This document shows positions 46,653 to 55,318 of a DNA stretch of 64,000 nt, in pieces. Source of the DNA: Bradyrhizobium sp. C9 (GTDB lineage Bacteria; Pseudomonadota; Alphaproteobacteria; Rhizobiales; Xanthobacteraceae); contig NZ_NWTG01000027.1 of assembly GCF_002532045.1 (NCBI RefSeq), positions 19,266 to 83,265 of the forward strand. The letters are read 5' to 3'. The stretch's first letter is position 1; each line of letters starts with the position of its first letter. The notes beneath the pieces are model-generated. The model was not told the DNA's origin, did not search any database, and saw nothing but the letters and a program-made list of their open reading frames with translations. Made by a program: the position numbers and the translations under genes.

Positions 46653-47846
46653 TCAGGGAGTCGTTACGACCAGACTCCGAAGCGCGGCGCCATTGTAGGC
46701 TGCAACGATCGGATCATTGACCGTTGCGGTGACCAGCCTGATGTACGTCATCAGCTTCGCCGATTCCACCGCTGGAGCGTTCGACGTGTACAGAACATCC
46801 TTGTTCCGGATCAGCACCTTCGTCGCCAGGAAGTACGTCGACGGGTCGCGCATATTGAAATTATACACGATCGGGATGATCGGCGTCGTGAAACGGCTCA
46901 CGTCGACGCCCATCATCGCGGCAATTTCGCGCCGCTCACCGCGATAGAGGAAGATCGCTCCGGGATCAGCCAGCGCATCGTTCAGGCCGCCTGCCTTGCC
47001 CACGGCCTCGGCCACCGAAATTCGCCAGGCGTCGAAATTGAACTGACCCTGCTGGCCGGTCGCACCAAACGCCACAAACGTCTGCGGCTCACGATAAACG
47101 TAGATCGTATCGTTCGGATGGACCCAGATATTGTTCGATGGCTCATACACCAGCGACCCAAACGGCACGGTCGCCTGCTTGCCGTTGCGCTCGAGCATGA
47201 CCCAGGTGTCGAAGCCTTGTCCCTTGGGGCCGCCGGCACGCGTGATCGCATCAAGCAGGTGCTCGCCAGCAGCGTTTGCGGGATAGCGAAGCGGATTGTT
47301 CACTTCGCCGAGAACACTGATGAGCGACGTCCGCTGATCAATGAGGGCGACGACAGCCTGCGGCTCGATCGCGCGATTCTTCAGCGCATCCGCAATCGCC
47401 TGCTGGACTTCGGAAGGCGTCCGCCCTTGCGCGCGGACAGCGCCGGCATAGGGAACCGAAATGTTGCCCTTGTTGTCCACCGTCTGATTGGGCAGAGCGA
47501 TGAAGTTGCCCGGCCGAACACCCGCTTCAACCGGGATAAACAGGCCGCCTGCGGCGGCTTCGAAGATGGTCACGCTGACGACGTCGCCCACGCCAAATCT
47601 GATTTCGCGCGGAGGCTGACGATCGGGATAGGTCACCGTCAACTTGCCCGTACGCGCAAGTACGGACACCACGTCTGAATTGACGCGAACCAGCGCATAC
47701 GGAAGGCTGTTTTCATCGACCGGCGTCTCGCTTTTTACAGCTTGGCTGGATGGCCCCGACGTCGGCAACATGCTGCACCCGGCCAGGCCAATCGTGGCGC
47801 TGAGGACGATTCCGGCAAAAGGTTTGATTTTAGGATTAGTCCCCAT
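46653..47846 (-). CDS. Wza/GumB-like polysaccharide export lipoprotein
   Basis: A 397-residue outer-membrane export protein. The signal ends in lipobox LAGC with Cys24. The Poly_export domain follows (REIRFGVGDVVSVTIFEAAA), then SLBB-type domains (ISVPYAGAVRAQGRTPSEVQ; VSVLGEVNNPLRYPANAAGE; TFVAFGATGQQGQFNF). Such proteins form the outer-membrane channel for capsule or exopolysaccharide. No Wzc-type co-polymerase or glycosyltransferase lies nearby, so it is an isolated export gene here. Start at 47846 (MGTNPK) puts the lipobox at the proper distance; an ATG at 47876 is also in frame. Confidence 0.93.
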   Translation of the reverse strand: MGTNPKIKPFAGIVLSATIGLAGCSMLPTSGPSSQAVKSETPVDENSLPYALVRVNSDVVSVLARTGKLTVTYPDRQPPREIRFGVGDVVSVTIFEAAAGGLFIPVEAGVRPGNFIALPNQTVDNKGNISVPYAGAVRAQGRTPSEVQQAIADALKNRAIEPQAVVALIDQRTSLISVLGEVNNPLRYPANAAGEHLLDAITRAGGPKGQGFDTWVMLERNGKQATVPFGSLVYEPSNNIWVHPNDTIYVYREPQTFVAFGATGQQGQFNFDAWRISVAEAVGKAGGLNDALADPGAIFLYRGERREIAAMMGVDVSRFTTPIIPIVYNFNMRDPSTYFLATKVLIRNKDVLYTSNAPAVESAKLMTYIRLVTATVNDPIVAAYNGAALRSLVVTTP

Positions 47847-48074
47847 GCTGTCGGAACTCTCGTGGACTCGGTGCAATCTCTAAGTGAATCTGCGTTGGAG
47901 CAGATTTTTTGGATCGCGGCAGTTGCTGGTTTGCAACGATCTTACGGGGCTCAACCAGCAGTTAACCAAGCTTGGCTCGCTGGCGCGGAGTTAGTTCGCT
48001 GGCTGCGGAGACATCATCATGGCGAGATGACGGACAGGTGGCAGATTTGGCGAACCTCACCTTGGCGAAGAAAA

Positions 48075-48335
48075 TCACCGGCCAGAGCTGGAACCGGCGT
48101 AGCCGCCCTTCGATTGGGAGCTATTGGAGCTTCCGAACGGACTTGCGAACGGGCTGCTAAATCCGGTGCTGACGCCTTGGTTGGTTCTCACCGCCGAATT
48201 CGGCCCGCCCGCCACCGTCGATCCGCTCTGGCGCTGCTGCGTAACGGTCTGGGTCGGAGTTTGCGATACGCCCTGTGCCATTGCTCCCCCACCGGACAGC
48301 AACAACAGGGTCAGCACGGCTGTTCCGTATCTCAT
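48075..48335 (-). CDS. small secreted Ser/Gln/Gly-rich protein, uncharacterised
   Basis: An 86-residue protein. It has a clear signal peptide (MRYGTAVLTLLLLSGGGAMA then QG). The mature part is low complexity: Gln/Thr-rich, then FSSPFASPFGSSNSSQS and a Gly/Ser end. A strong ribosome binding site, GGGAGGAG, lies directly upstream. I know no named family. It is 228 bases upstream of the polysaccharide export gene on the same strand, so a surface-related role is possible but unproven. Confidence 0.65.
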   Translation of the reverse strand: MRYGTAVLTLLLLSGGGAMAQGVSQTPTQTVTQQRQSGSTVAGGPNSAVRTNQGVSTGFSSPFASPFGSSNSSQSKGGYAGSSSGR

Positions 48336-48426
48336 GAAACGCTCCTCCCAATTTTACGGACCGGGAACTCTCTCATGCCGCCGCGACGGCGAGAAATTGC
48401 GGTCGGCAATGCGTTAGCTGCCAATA

Positions 48427-48720
48427 GTGTTCGAAAATAGCAAACGGGCCGGCGCGTTCAGAATTGGTGTGATGGGGACCGACGTCGCCTTTTCCGCGAA
48501 ATTGGTCAGGCAGGCGAGCCCAACAGAGACATCAGCCGTCAGCGCTGAGGTCGCGAGGAAATGCAATGCGCTGATTGCGAAGAATTTTCCGCCACGTCAG
48601 CCTGGCAATCCGGCGGCGGGCAGTGCCAAAGGCAATGGGCAGGCCGAACGCGACGATTTCAAAAGATGCGTCGACAATGAAGGCAACGTGGACGACGACG
48701 CCGACAAGGACAAAAAATGA
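48427..48720 (+). CDS. small protein of unknown function
   Basis: A 97-residue frame from a GTG, or 82 residues from the ATG at 48472. The C-terminal half, SAEVARKCNALIAKNFPPRQ and AERDDFKRCVDNEGN, resembles small exported proteins I recall from Bradyrhizobium with two conserved cysteines, ending here in an acidic Asp/Lys tail. Unlike those, no signal peptide is seen, so the N-terminus may be lost or displaced. Divergent from the small secreted protein gene. Confidence 0.5.
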   Translation: MFENSKRAGAFRIGVMGTDVAFSAKLVRQASPTETSAVSAEVARKCNALIAKNFPPRQPGNPAAGSAKGNGQAERDDFKRCVDNEGNVDDDADKDKK

Positions 48721-49056
48721 TCGGGGTTGTGTCGTCAATGCAACGAGGCAAAGGCGGTTGAAATCCGGATGCGTATCGCCTGCATGCTCGGTGGCTCACC
48801 GAAGCACCTCGTCAATGGCGCGTGCCATACCGAACGTCCCTCACCGCCCGTTCGGCTCACACGCCTGTCAGCGCGATCCACGCGCCGACATCGTCGAGAC
48901 GATCCCGCGAGTTCATAGCGTCGATAATCCGATTGATCGGCGAGATCGACGGTTTCCCAATCAAGCCACTAGAGATGGCCAAGGCAAGTCGGCCTGCGCT
49001 GTTCGCGCCCGGTGTCGTTATGCCGGCCGCGGGAGGTTGCGGTGTTTCGAACCCAC
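48721..49056. other. 336-base region without a supported gene
   Basis: Several short open frames are present on both strands, but none has a ribosome binding site or family likeness. The right end carries the tRNA terminator. Confidence 0.45.
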
Positions 49057-49097
49057 AAAACAAAAACCCGGCAATCCATTTCAGATTGCCGGGTTTC
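49057..49097 (-). terminator. terminator of tRNA-fMet
   Basis: On the minus strand AAACCCGGCAATC, a short loop, then GATTGCCGGGTTTTTGTTTT forms a stem of about 12 bp with a U-rich tail. It begins about a dozen bases after the CCA end of the tRNA. Confidence 0.88.
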
Positions 49098-49108
49098 CGT
49101 GTCGAACT

Positions 49109-49185
<77 letters not shown>

Positions 49186-49501
49186 TTAAACCTTTGCGTG
49201 CCTTGCAGAAAGAGTGCCCGAGCCGGTCGGCCAACGCATCAGATGGCGCCGATCGATCCGTCCGGAGGGCTTCCTGAGAAGGCGACCCGGGCCGAAGCCG
49301 TCGGGTGCGAGGGGTATGTATCAACGTGAGTACGGTTTGGAAAGCCCCGGATGCGGGTTTTTGAGGATTTTGTGACGTCGAAATCAGTGGTTTTCCTGGC
49401 AAATTTACCGCCGGGAACCGGCTCTTGCCAGATCGCGCGCAAAAGCGGAGCTTGGCGCCCAACAAAATCCGTCAAGGACACGTCATTCGAGGGGAAACGC
49501 C
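49186..49501. other. 316-base region between tRNA-fMet and the aldehyde dehydrogenase
   Basis: No gene is supported. It must hold the tRNA promoter on the minus strand and the promoter of the aldehyde dehydrogenase on the plus strand, but neither shows a convincing consensus by eye. Confidence 0.4.
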
Positions 49502-50935
49502 ATGGACCGGCCATTGAAGAGCCCGGGGCTGCATGCGCTTGAGGACACTTTTCACCGCCAGTTCGAGCTGTCGCGGAGCGAGCCGGCGCCGACATTGCAG
49601 GCGCGGCTCGACCGGCTGCGCCGCCTGCGCGCCGCGCTGACCGAGAACGAGGCGCGGTTCGAGGCGGCGATCTCAGCCGATTTCGGCCACCGCTCCACCG
49701 TCGAGACCGCGATCGCCGAGACCATGCTGGTGCTCGGCGAGATCAAGCATGCGGCCAAGCACCTCAAGGGCTGGATGGCGCCCGAGCGGATCCCGACCAC
49801 GGTGCAGTTCGCGCCGGCCAGGAACCGGCTGATCCCGCAGCCGCTCGGTGTGGTCGGGATCATCGCGCCGTGGAATTATCCGCTGCAGCTGACCCTGGCG
49901 CCCGCGGTCGCCGCGATCGCGGCCGGCAACCGCGCCATCATCAAGCCGAGCGAGCTGGTGCCGCGCTTCGCCGAGCTGCTGGCCGAGGTGATCGAGAAGA
50001 AGTTCGACACCACCGAGCTTGCGGTCACCGATATCGACGACGACATCGCAACGGCCTTTGCCGCCCTGCCGTTCGATCATCTGATCTTCACCGGCTCGAC
50101 CCGCGTCGGCCGGCTGGTCGCGGAAGCGGCCGGCCGCAACCTGACACCGGTGACGCTCGAGCTCGGCGGCAAATCGCCTGCGATCGTCGACGGCTCCGCC
50201 GACCTCGACGAGGCCGCGCAGCGCATCGCCTACGGCAAGCTGCTCAATGCCGGCCAGACCTGCATCGCGCCCGATTACGCGCTGGTGGCGCAAGCCTCGG
50301 TGCAACCGTTCGCGATGCGGCTGCAAGGCCACATGCAGCACATGTTCGGTACCGATCCGAAAAACCCCGACTACACCTCGATCGTCTCGGACCGGCACTA
50401 TGCAAGGCTCGAGAACCTCGTCGCCGATGCCGCCGCGAAGGGCGCGACCATCATGCAGCCGGCCGCGCCGAACGATCCGGAGTGGAAGGCGCGGCGCAAA
50501 TTCCCGCCGACCGTCATCGTCGATGCGACGCCAGAGATGACCGTGATGCAGGAGGAGATTTTCGGACCGCTGCTGCCGGTGATGGGCACCCGCGACGCAA
50601 CCGAGGCGATCGCCTTCATCAACCGGCGCGACCGCCCGCTGGCGCTGTACTGGTTCGGCACCGACAACGCCGCGCGGGATGCGGTGCTGGTACGCACGGT
50701 GTCGGGCGGCGTCACCGTCAACGATTGCCTGTTCCATTTCGCGCAGGCCTATCAGCCGATGGGCGGCGTCGGCGCGTCCGGCACCGGCGCCTATCACGGC
50801 GAATGGGGATTCAAGACGCTGACCAAGCTGAAGCCGGTGTTCTACCGCTCGCGCTTCAACCGCCTCGCCGACCTCTATCCGCCCTATGGCGCTAAGGTCG
50901 CGCGGCTGGAGAAGCTGATGCGGCTGTTGTCGTAA
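49502..50935 (+). CDS. NAD(P)-dependent aldehyde dehydrogenase, coniferyl aldehyde dehydrogenase-like
   Basis: A 477-residue enzyme of the class 3/coniferyl type. Key motifs: GVVGIIAPWNYPLQLTLAP (cofactor-domain strand), FTGSTRVGRLVAEAA, LELGGKSPAIV with the general base Glu, and the catalytic Cys254 in LNAGQTCIAPDYALV. The C-terminus has VTVNDCLFHFAQAYQPMGGV and ends hydrophobic, as in the class 3 group. It probably oxidises aromatic or long-chain aldehydes. The GMC oxidoreductase gene follows on the same strand after a repeat, and could supply the aldehyde from an alcohol. Confidence 0.9.
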   Translation: MDRPLKSPGLHALEDTFHRQFELSRSEPAPTLQARLDRLRRLRAALTENEARFEAAISADFGHRSTVETAIAETMLVLGEIKHAAKHLKGWMAPERIPTTVQFAPARNRLIPQPLGVVGIIAPWNYPLQLTLAPAVAAIAAGNRAIIKPSELVPRFAELLAEVIEKKFDTTELAVTDIDDDIATAFAALPFDHLIFTGSTRVGRLVAEAAGRNLTPVTLELGGKSPAIVDGSADLDEAAQRIAYGKLLNAGQTCIAPDYALVAQASVQPFAMRLQGHMQHMFGTDPKNPDYTSIVSDRHYARLENLVADAAAKGATIMQPAAPNDPEWKARRKFPPTVIVDATPEMTVMQEEIFGPLLPVMGTRDATEAIAFINRRDRPLALYWFGTDNAARDAVLVRTVSGGVTVNDCLFHFAQAYQPMGGVGASGTGAYHGEWGFKTLTKLKPVFYRSRFNRLADLYPPYGAKVARLEKLMRLLS

Positions 50936-50944
50936 AACTTAGAA

Positions 50945-51027
50945 CGTCATTCCGGGGCGATGCGTCAGCATCGAACCCGGAATCTCGAGATTCCGGGTCT
51001 GGTCCTTCGGACCATCCCGGAATGACG
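50945..51027. repeat. intergenic palindromic repeat
   Basis: Outer arms CGTCATTCCGGGG (50945) and CCCGGAATGACG (to 51027), with inner arms CCCGGAATCTCGAGATTCCG around 50980-51000. This is a typical Bradyrhizobium intergenic palindrome. It reaches up to the GMC gene's ribosome binding site. Confidence 0.85.
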
Positions 51028-51048
51028 AAGAGACAGGGGGAAACATAC

Positions 51049-52656
51049 GTGACTGACACATTCGATTTCGTGGTGGTGGGCGCCGGCTCCGGCGGTTGCG
51101 CGGTGGCGGGGCGGTTGTCGGAGGATCCGGCGACCTCGGTGGCGATGCTCGATGCCGGCGGCAAGAACGACAATTGGGTGGTGACCACGCCCGGCGCCAT
51201 CATCCTCATGCTCTCGAGCAAGCTCAACAACTGGGCGTTCGACACGGTGCCGCAGAAGGGCCTGAACGGCCGCATCGGCTATCAGCCGCGCGGCAAGGGG
51301 CTCGGCGGCTCCAGCGCCATCAATGCCATGGTCTATATCCGCGGCCATCGCGCCGACTACGATCACTGGGCTTCGCTCGGCAATACCGGCTGGGGCTATG
51401 CCGACGTCCTGCCCTACTTCAAGCGTTCGGAGAACAACACCGAGCTCGACGGCGAGTATCACGGCAAGGGCGGGCCGCTCAACGTCACGGGCCTGCAGTC
51501 CGACAATCCGGTCAAGGAGACGTTCCTGCAGGGCGCGCGCGAGGCGCAGTTCCGGATCCGCGACGATTTCAACGGCGCCGAACAGGAAGGCCTCGGCATC
51601 TACCAGGTGACCCAGAAGAATGGGGAGCGCTGGAGCGCCGCGCGCGGCTACATCCATCCCCACATGGGCCGCCGGCCCAATTTGCGCATCGAGACGCAGG
51701 CGCAGGCGACCCGCATCCTCTTCGAGGGCAAGCGTGCCGTGGGCGTCGAATACTTGCAGGGCAAGGAGAAGAAGGTGCTGCGCGCGCGGCGCGAGGTCAT
51801 CCTCTCGGCCGGCGCGTTCCAGTCGCCGCAATTGCTGATGCTGTCGGGCGTCGGCGACGCCGCGGCGCTCGGCAAGCACGGGATCGCCAGCGTGCATCAA
51901 CTCCCGGGCGTCGGACAGAACCTGCAGGACCACCCTGATTTCGTGTTCGGCTTCGCCTCCGACGCACCCTATTTCTCGGGACTATCGTGGAGCGGCATCG
52001 GGCGGATCCTCAAGGGGATCGGGCAGTACCGGCGCGAGCGGCGCGGCCCGATGACCTCGAACGTCGCCGAATGCGGCGGTTTCCTGAAGACGCGCCCCGA
52101 TCTCGACGTCCCCGACATCCAGCTGCATTTCTGCATGGCCATGGTGGAAGACCACGGCCGCAAGCCGCGCTGGGGCACTGGCTTCTCCTGCCATGTCTGC
52201 CTGCTGCGCCCGGCAAGCCGCGGCAGCGTGTGGCTGAACAGCGCCGACCCGCTCGCGGCTCCGGCAATCGATCCGAATTTCTTCGGCGAGGACAGCGACG
52301 TCGAGACCATGGTCGCGGGCTTCAAGATGACGAAACGGCTGCTCGACACGCCGGCGCTGCGCGCCCTGCAGCAGAAGGACATGTTCACAGCGGATGTCCG
52401 AACCGACGACGACATCCGCAGCATCCTGCGGGCGCGCTCCGATACCGTCTATCACCCGGTCGGCACCTGCAGGATGGGCACGGATGATCCACTCGCGGTG
52501 GTCGATCCGAAGCTGCGCGTGCATGGGCTCGAAGGCGTGCGTGTGGTCGATGCCTCGATCATGCCGACATTGATCGGCGGCAACACCAACGCGCCGACCA
52601 TCATGATCGGCGAGAAGGCCGCCGACATGATCAAGGCGGAGATGCGGGCGGGCTGA
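51049..52656 (+). CDS. GMC family oxidoreductase (choline/alcohol dehydrogenase type)
   Basis: A 535-residue flavoprotein. FAD-binding: FDFVVVGAGSGGCAVAGRLS at the N-terminus, then GKGLGGSSAINAMVYIRG. The active-site histidine is His469 in YHPVGTCRMG; the C-terminal signature is VVDASIMPTLIGGNTNAPTI. GMC enzymes oxidise alcohols to aldehydes; the electron acceptor is not shown. AGGGGGA seven bases before the GTG at 51049 decides the start; an in-frame ATG at 51022 lies inside the upstream repeat. No signal peptide. Confidence 0.94.
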   Translation: MTDTFDFVVVGAGSGGCAVAGRLSEDPATSVAMLDAGGKNDNWVVTTPGAIILMLSSKLNNWAFDTVPQKGLNGRIGYQPRGKGLGGSSAINAMVYIRGHRADYDHWASLGNTGWGYADVLPYFKRSENNTELDGEYHGKGGPLNVTGLQSDNPVKETFLQGAREAQFRIRDDFNGAEQEGLGIYQVTQKNGERWSAARGYIHPHMGRRPNLRIETQAQATRILFEGKRAVGVEYLQGKEKKVLRARREVILSAGAFQSPQLLMLSGVGDAAALGKHGIASVHQLPGVGQNLQDHPDFVFGFASDAPYFSGLSWSGIGRILKGIGQYRRERRGPMTSNVAECGGFLKTRPDLDVPDIQLHFCMAMVEDHGRKPRWGTGFSCHVCLLRPASRGSVWLNSADPLAAPAIDPNFFGEDSDVETMVAGFKMTKRLLDTPALRALQQKDMFTADVRTDDDIRSILRARSDTVYHPVGTCRMGTDDPLAVVDPKLRVHGLEGVRVVDASIMPTLIGGNTNAPTIMIGEKAADMIKAEMRAG

Positions 52657-53013
52657 CCAAATGCGCGGGGTGGGCATGGCGCGAGAGCGCCCTTGCCCAC
52701 CCTGTGAGACTGGCCGTCGCAGGGGCGCGCGGCCAAAATATCGAAAACAACCCCATGCACAGTAGCCGGCGGCCGCCGGCGTTCGACACGGCAGCTTGAC
52801 TCGTCGGGCAAATCAGCGGTACCGTTCTATTATTCCGAAATCGTGCAGACGGCCTCAGCTTGCGCAGTGTCATCACCGGCGCATGCGGGTGACCAAGTAT
52901 TCCAGAGGCCGCAGTGCTTGAGCCGAAGGGCCGCGGCGTACTGGATCGCCCGGTCCATGTGCGCAATTGCGCACAGGCCGGGCGATGACAGCAATGTCAT
53001 CCGGGCTACGGAG
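52657..53013. other. 357-base intergenic region with two palindromes
   Basis: No gene. Right behind the GMC stop a stem GGGTGGGCATGGCGC / GCGCCCTTGCCCACCC lies at 52668-52703, a terminator-like hairpin without a T tract. A second palindrome is listed separately at 52944-52984. Confidence 0.6.
52944..52984. repeat. palindrome with TGCGCAATTGCGCA core
   Basis: The core TGTGCGCAATTGCGCACA at 52958-52975 is a perfect palindrome, flanked by ATCGCCCGG and CCGGGCGAT in inverted order. The inner 14 bases are the same as in the palindrome at 60357-60400. Confidence 0.8.
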
Positions 53014-53775
53014 CTAATTCAGCAAAAACCCGCCATCGACTGTCAACACCGTGCCGGTCATGTAGCGCGAGGCGTTGGAGGCGAGCAGCATGATCGCGCC
53101 GTCGAGGTCGGACTCTGCACCGACGCGGCGCTGCGGAATCCGTTTTGCAAGCCGCTCGCCTGCCGGCGTCGACCAGAAATCATGGTTCATCTCGGTATCG
53201 ATGTATCCCGGCGCCAGCGCGTTGACGCGGATGTTGTTGCCGGCGAGTTCCAGCGCCATCGCCTTGGTGCCCTGGATCATGCCGGCCTTGGAGATCGCAT
53301 AGGGCGAGACGGCCTTGAGCACGCCCTGCCCGAGCACGGACGCGACATTGATGATGTTGCCCGGCTGCTTGCGCAGGATCATGCGCCGCGAAAGCTCGGT
53401 TGCGAGGAAATAGGCACCCTTCAGATTGGCGTTGACCACGGCGTCCCAGTCGGCCTCGGTCTGCTCGGTCGCAAGCTTCTCGATCGCGATGCCGGCATTG
53501 TTGATCAACACCGAGACCGGACCGAGTGCTGCTTCCGCAGCGTCGAGTGCCTTCGCAATGCCGGAAATATCCGCAACGTCCATCTGCACCGCGGCAGCGC
53601 GGCCGCCCTTCGCCTTGATTTCTTCCTCCAGGCTTTTCAGCTTCGCGGTCTGGCGCGCCGCCAGCACCACCGCAGCGCCATGCGCCGCCAGCACGCGGGC
53701 GAATTGCCGCCCCAGCCCCTGCGAGGCGCCGGTGATGAGGATGATTTCTTTACTGACATCGAATAGGTCGGACAT
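53014..53775 (-). CDS. SDR family oxidoreductase (classical)
   Basis: A 253-residue short-chain dehydrogenase. ILITGASQGLGRQFARVLAA is the NAD(P)-binding TGxxxGxG turn; LINNAG follows; catalytic residues are Ser in IINVASVLG and the YAISK pair. The C-terminal GSG/ VDGGFLL end is typical. Substrate unknown (FabG-like group). It faces the CvpA gene divergently. Confidence 0.92.
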   Translation of the reverse strand: MSDLFDVSKEIILITGASQGLGRQFARVLAAHGAAVVLAARQTAKLKSLEEEIKAKGGRAAAVQMDVADISGIAKALDAAEAALGPVSVLINNAGIAIEKLATEQTEADWDAVVNANLKGAYFLATELSRRMILRKQPGNIINVASVLGQGVLKAVSPYAISKAGMIQGTKAMALELAGNNIRVNALAPGYIDTEMNHDFWSTPAGERLAKRIPQRRVGAESDLDGAIMLLASNASRYMTGTVLTVDGGFLLN

Positions 53776-53883
53776 CGGCAGGTTCCCGGATTGAAGCGGA
53801 CGAGTGATAGCGACAATTGTCCCTGATGTAAGCAGGTTTGATCAACCGGGGGACGGTACGAGATCGAGGCAGGAATTCCCTCC

Positions 53884-54399
53884 ATGAACCTCTTCGACAT
53901 CGCCGTGACGCTCGGTCTGTTGTTTGCGGTCGTCACCGGCTTCACGACCGGCCTGTTGCGCAGCGCGGTCACCATCCTGGCCTACCTCGTCGCGATGCCG
54001 CTTGCGGTCGCGTTGCTGGCAATGGTCGGGCCCCGCATCGCAACGCTGCCGTCCTCGCCGTTTCCGCCCAACGGGGTGCTGCTGTTCGGCCTCTTCCTTC
54101 TGATCGGCGTCATCCTCGGCAAGATGGCGCGGACGATGCTCGACGACACCATCGGCTCGGAGATCGGGATCGGCGACCGGCTCGGCGGCGCGCTGCTCGG
54201 CGCAATCAGGGTCGGCCTCGTCGTGACCACGCTGGTGCTGGTGTTCGATCAGCTGGTGCCGCTGGCAAGGCAGCCGCAATTCCTCAACGGATCGCAGTTG
54301 CGGCCGCTGTTCTCCGCCGCCGGACAGGCCGGATTCCGGTCGCTGCCGCCCGAAGCCACCATGGCGATCGAACGGCTACGGCGCGAGCAGCGCATCTAA
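53884..54399 (+). CDS. CvpA family membrane protein
   Basis: A 171-residue inner-membrane protein. The family start is NLFDIAVTLGLLFAVVTGF and TTGLLRSAVTILAYLVAMPL, giving three to four hydrophobic helices, and the later GDRLGGALLGAIRVGLVVTT segment is the conserved loop-helix. CvpA proteins affect colicin V production and envelope physiology in enterobacteria; role here unknown. ATG at 53884 preceded by GGAATTCC, a weak ribosome binding site. It lies between two SDR genes and points the same way as the second. Confidence 0.8.
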   Translation: MNLFDIAVTLGLLFAVVTGFTTGLLRSAVTILAYLVAMPLAVALLAMVGPRIATLPSSPFPPNGVLLFGLFLLIGVILGKMARTMLDDTIGSEIGIGDRLGGALLGAIRVGLVVTTLVLVFDQLVPLARQPQFLNGSQLRPLFSAAGQAGFRSLPPEATMAIERLRREQRI

Positions 54400-54535
54400 C
54401 CAACGGGCTCACCCGGGCTGCTCCGGTCCGGCATGCACTTATGCATTGCACCTCCCTTACCGGCGCCGCCGGGCTTGGCTAGACTGGCGCCAGCGAAACT
54501 CTACAAACCAATCCGACATCACAGGGAGTGAACTC

Positions 54536-55318
54536 GTGGATCTTGGAATCAAAGGCCGCCGCGCCATCGTCTGCGCATCGAGCAAGGGACTGGGCCGCGC
54601 CTGCGCGATTGCGCTCGCCGATGCGGGCGTGCACGTCACGCTGACGGCGCGCGGCGCCGAAGCGCTGAAGCAGACCGCCGACGAGATCCGTAAAGGCCAT
54701 CCCGGCATCACCGTCACCGAGATCGTCGGCGATATCACGACGCCGGCCGGACGCGAAGCCGTGCTCAAGGCCTGCCCCGAACCGGACATCCTGATCAACA
54801 ATGCCGGCGGCCCGCCGCCCGGCGATTTCCGCAACTGGACCCGCGACGACTGGATCAAGGCGATCGACGCCAACATGCTGACGCCGATCGAGCTGATCAA
54901 GGCGACCGTCGACGGCATGATGGCGCGCAAGTTCGGCCGCATCGTCAACATCACCTCGGCGGCGGTGAAGGCACCGATCGAGATCCTCGGCCTGTCCAAC
55001 GGCGCCCGCGCCGGCCTCACCGGCTTCGTCGCCGGCCTGTCGCGCAAGACCGTGATCAACAACGTCACCATCAACGGACTGCTGCCGGGCCCGTTCGAGA
55101 CCGATCGGCTGCGCGGCACGGCGAAACCCGAGGCCGAGAAGCGCGGCATCTCGGCCGAGCAGGTGCTGGCGGAGCGCGCCAAGCTGAACCCCGCCGGCCG
55201 CTTCGGCCGTCCCGAGGAATTCGGCTACGCCTGCGCCTTCCTGTGCGGCGACAAGGCCGGCTTCATCACCGGGCAAAACATCCTGCTCGACGGCGGCGCC
55301 TTCCCGGGTACGCTGTGA
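54536..55318 (+). CDS. SDR-like protein with altered catalytic residues
   Basis: A 260-residue protein. The cofactor motif is CASSKGLGRACAIALADAG (not the standard TGxxxGxG) and LINNAGGPPPGDF. The catalytic Tyr-x-x-x-Lys position reads SNGARAGLTGF: aligned to YSASKAGVxGF, Tyr becomes Ser and Lys becomes Arg. A subgroup of SDR-like proteins with imperfect motifs is known (BKR-like). Start is a GTG at 54536 with AGGGAG seven bases upstream. It overlaps the start of the quinone reductase gene by four bases (GTGA), so the two are translationally coupled. Confidence 0.9.
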   Translation: MDLGIKGRRAIVCASSKGLGRACAIALADAGVHVTLTARGAEALKQTADEIRKGHPGITVTEIVGDITTPAGREAVLKACPEPDILINNAGGPPPGDFRNWTRDDWIKAIDANMLTPIELIKATVDGMMARKFGRIVNITSAAVKAPIEILGLSNGARAGLTGFVAGLSRKTVINNVTINGLLPGPFETDRLRGTAKPEAEKRGISAEQVLAERAKLNPAGRFGRPEEFGYACAFLCGDKAGFITGQNILLDGGAFPGTL

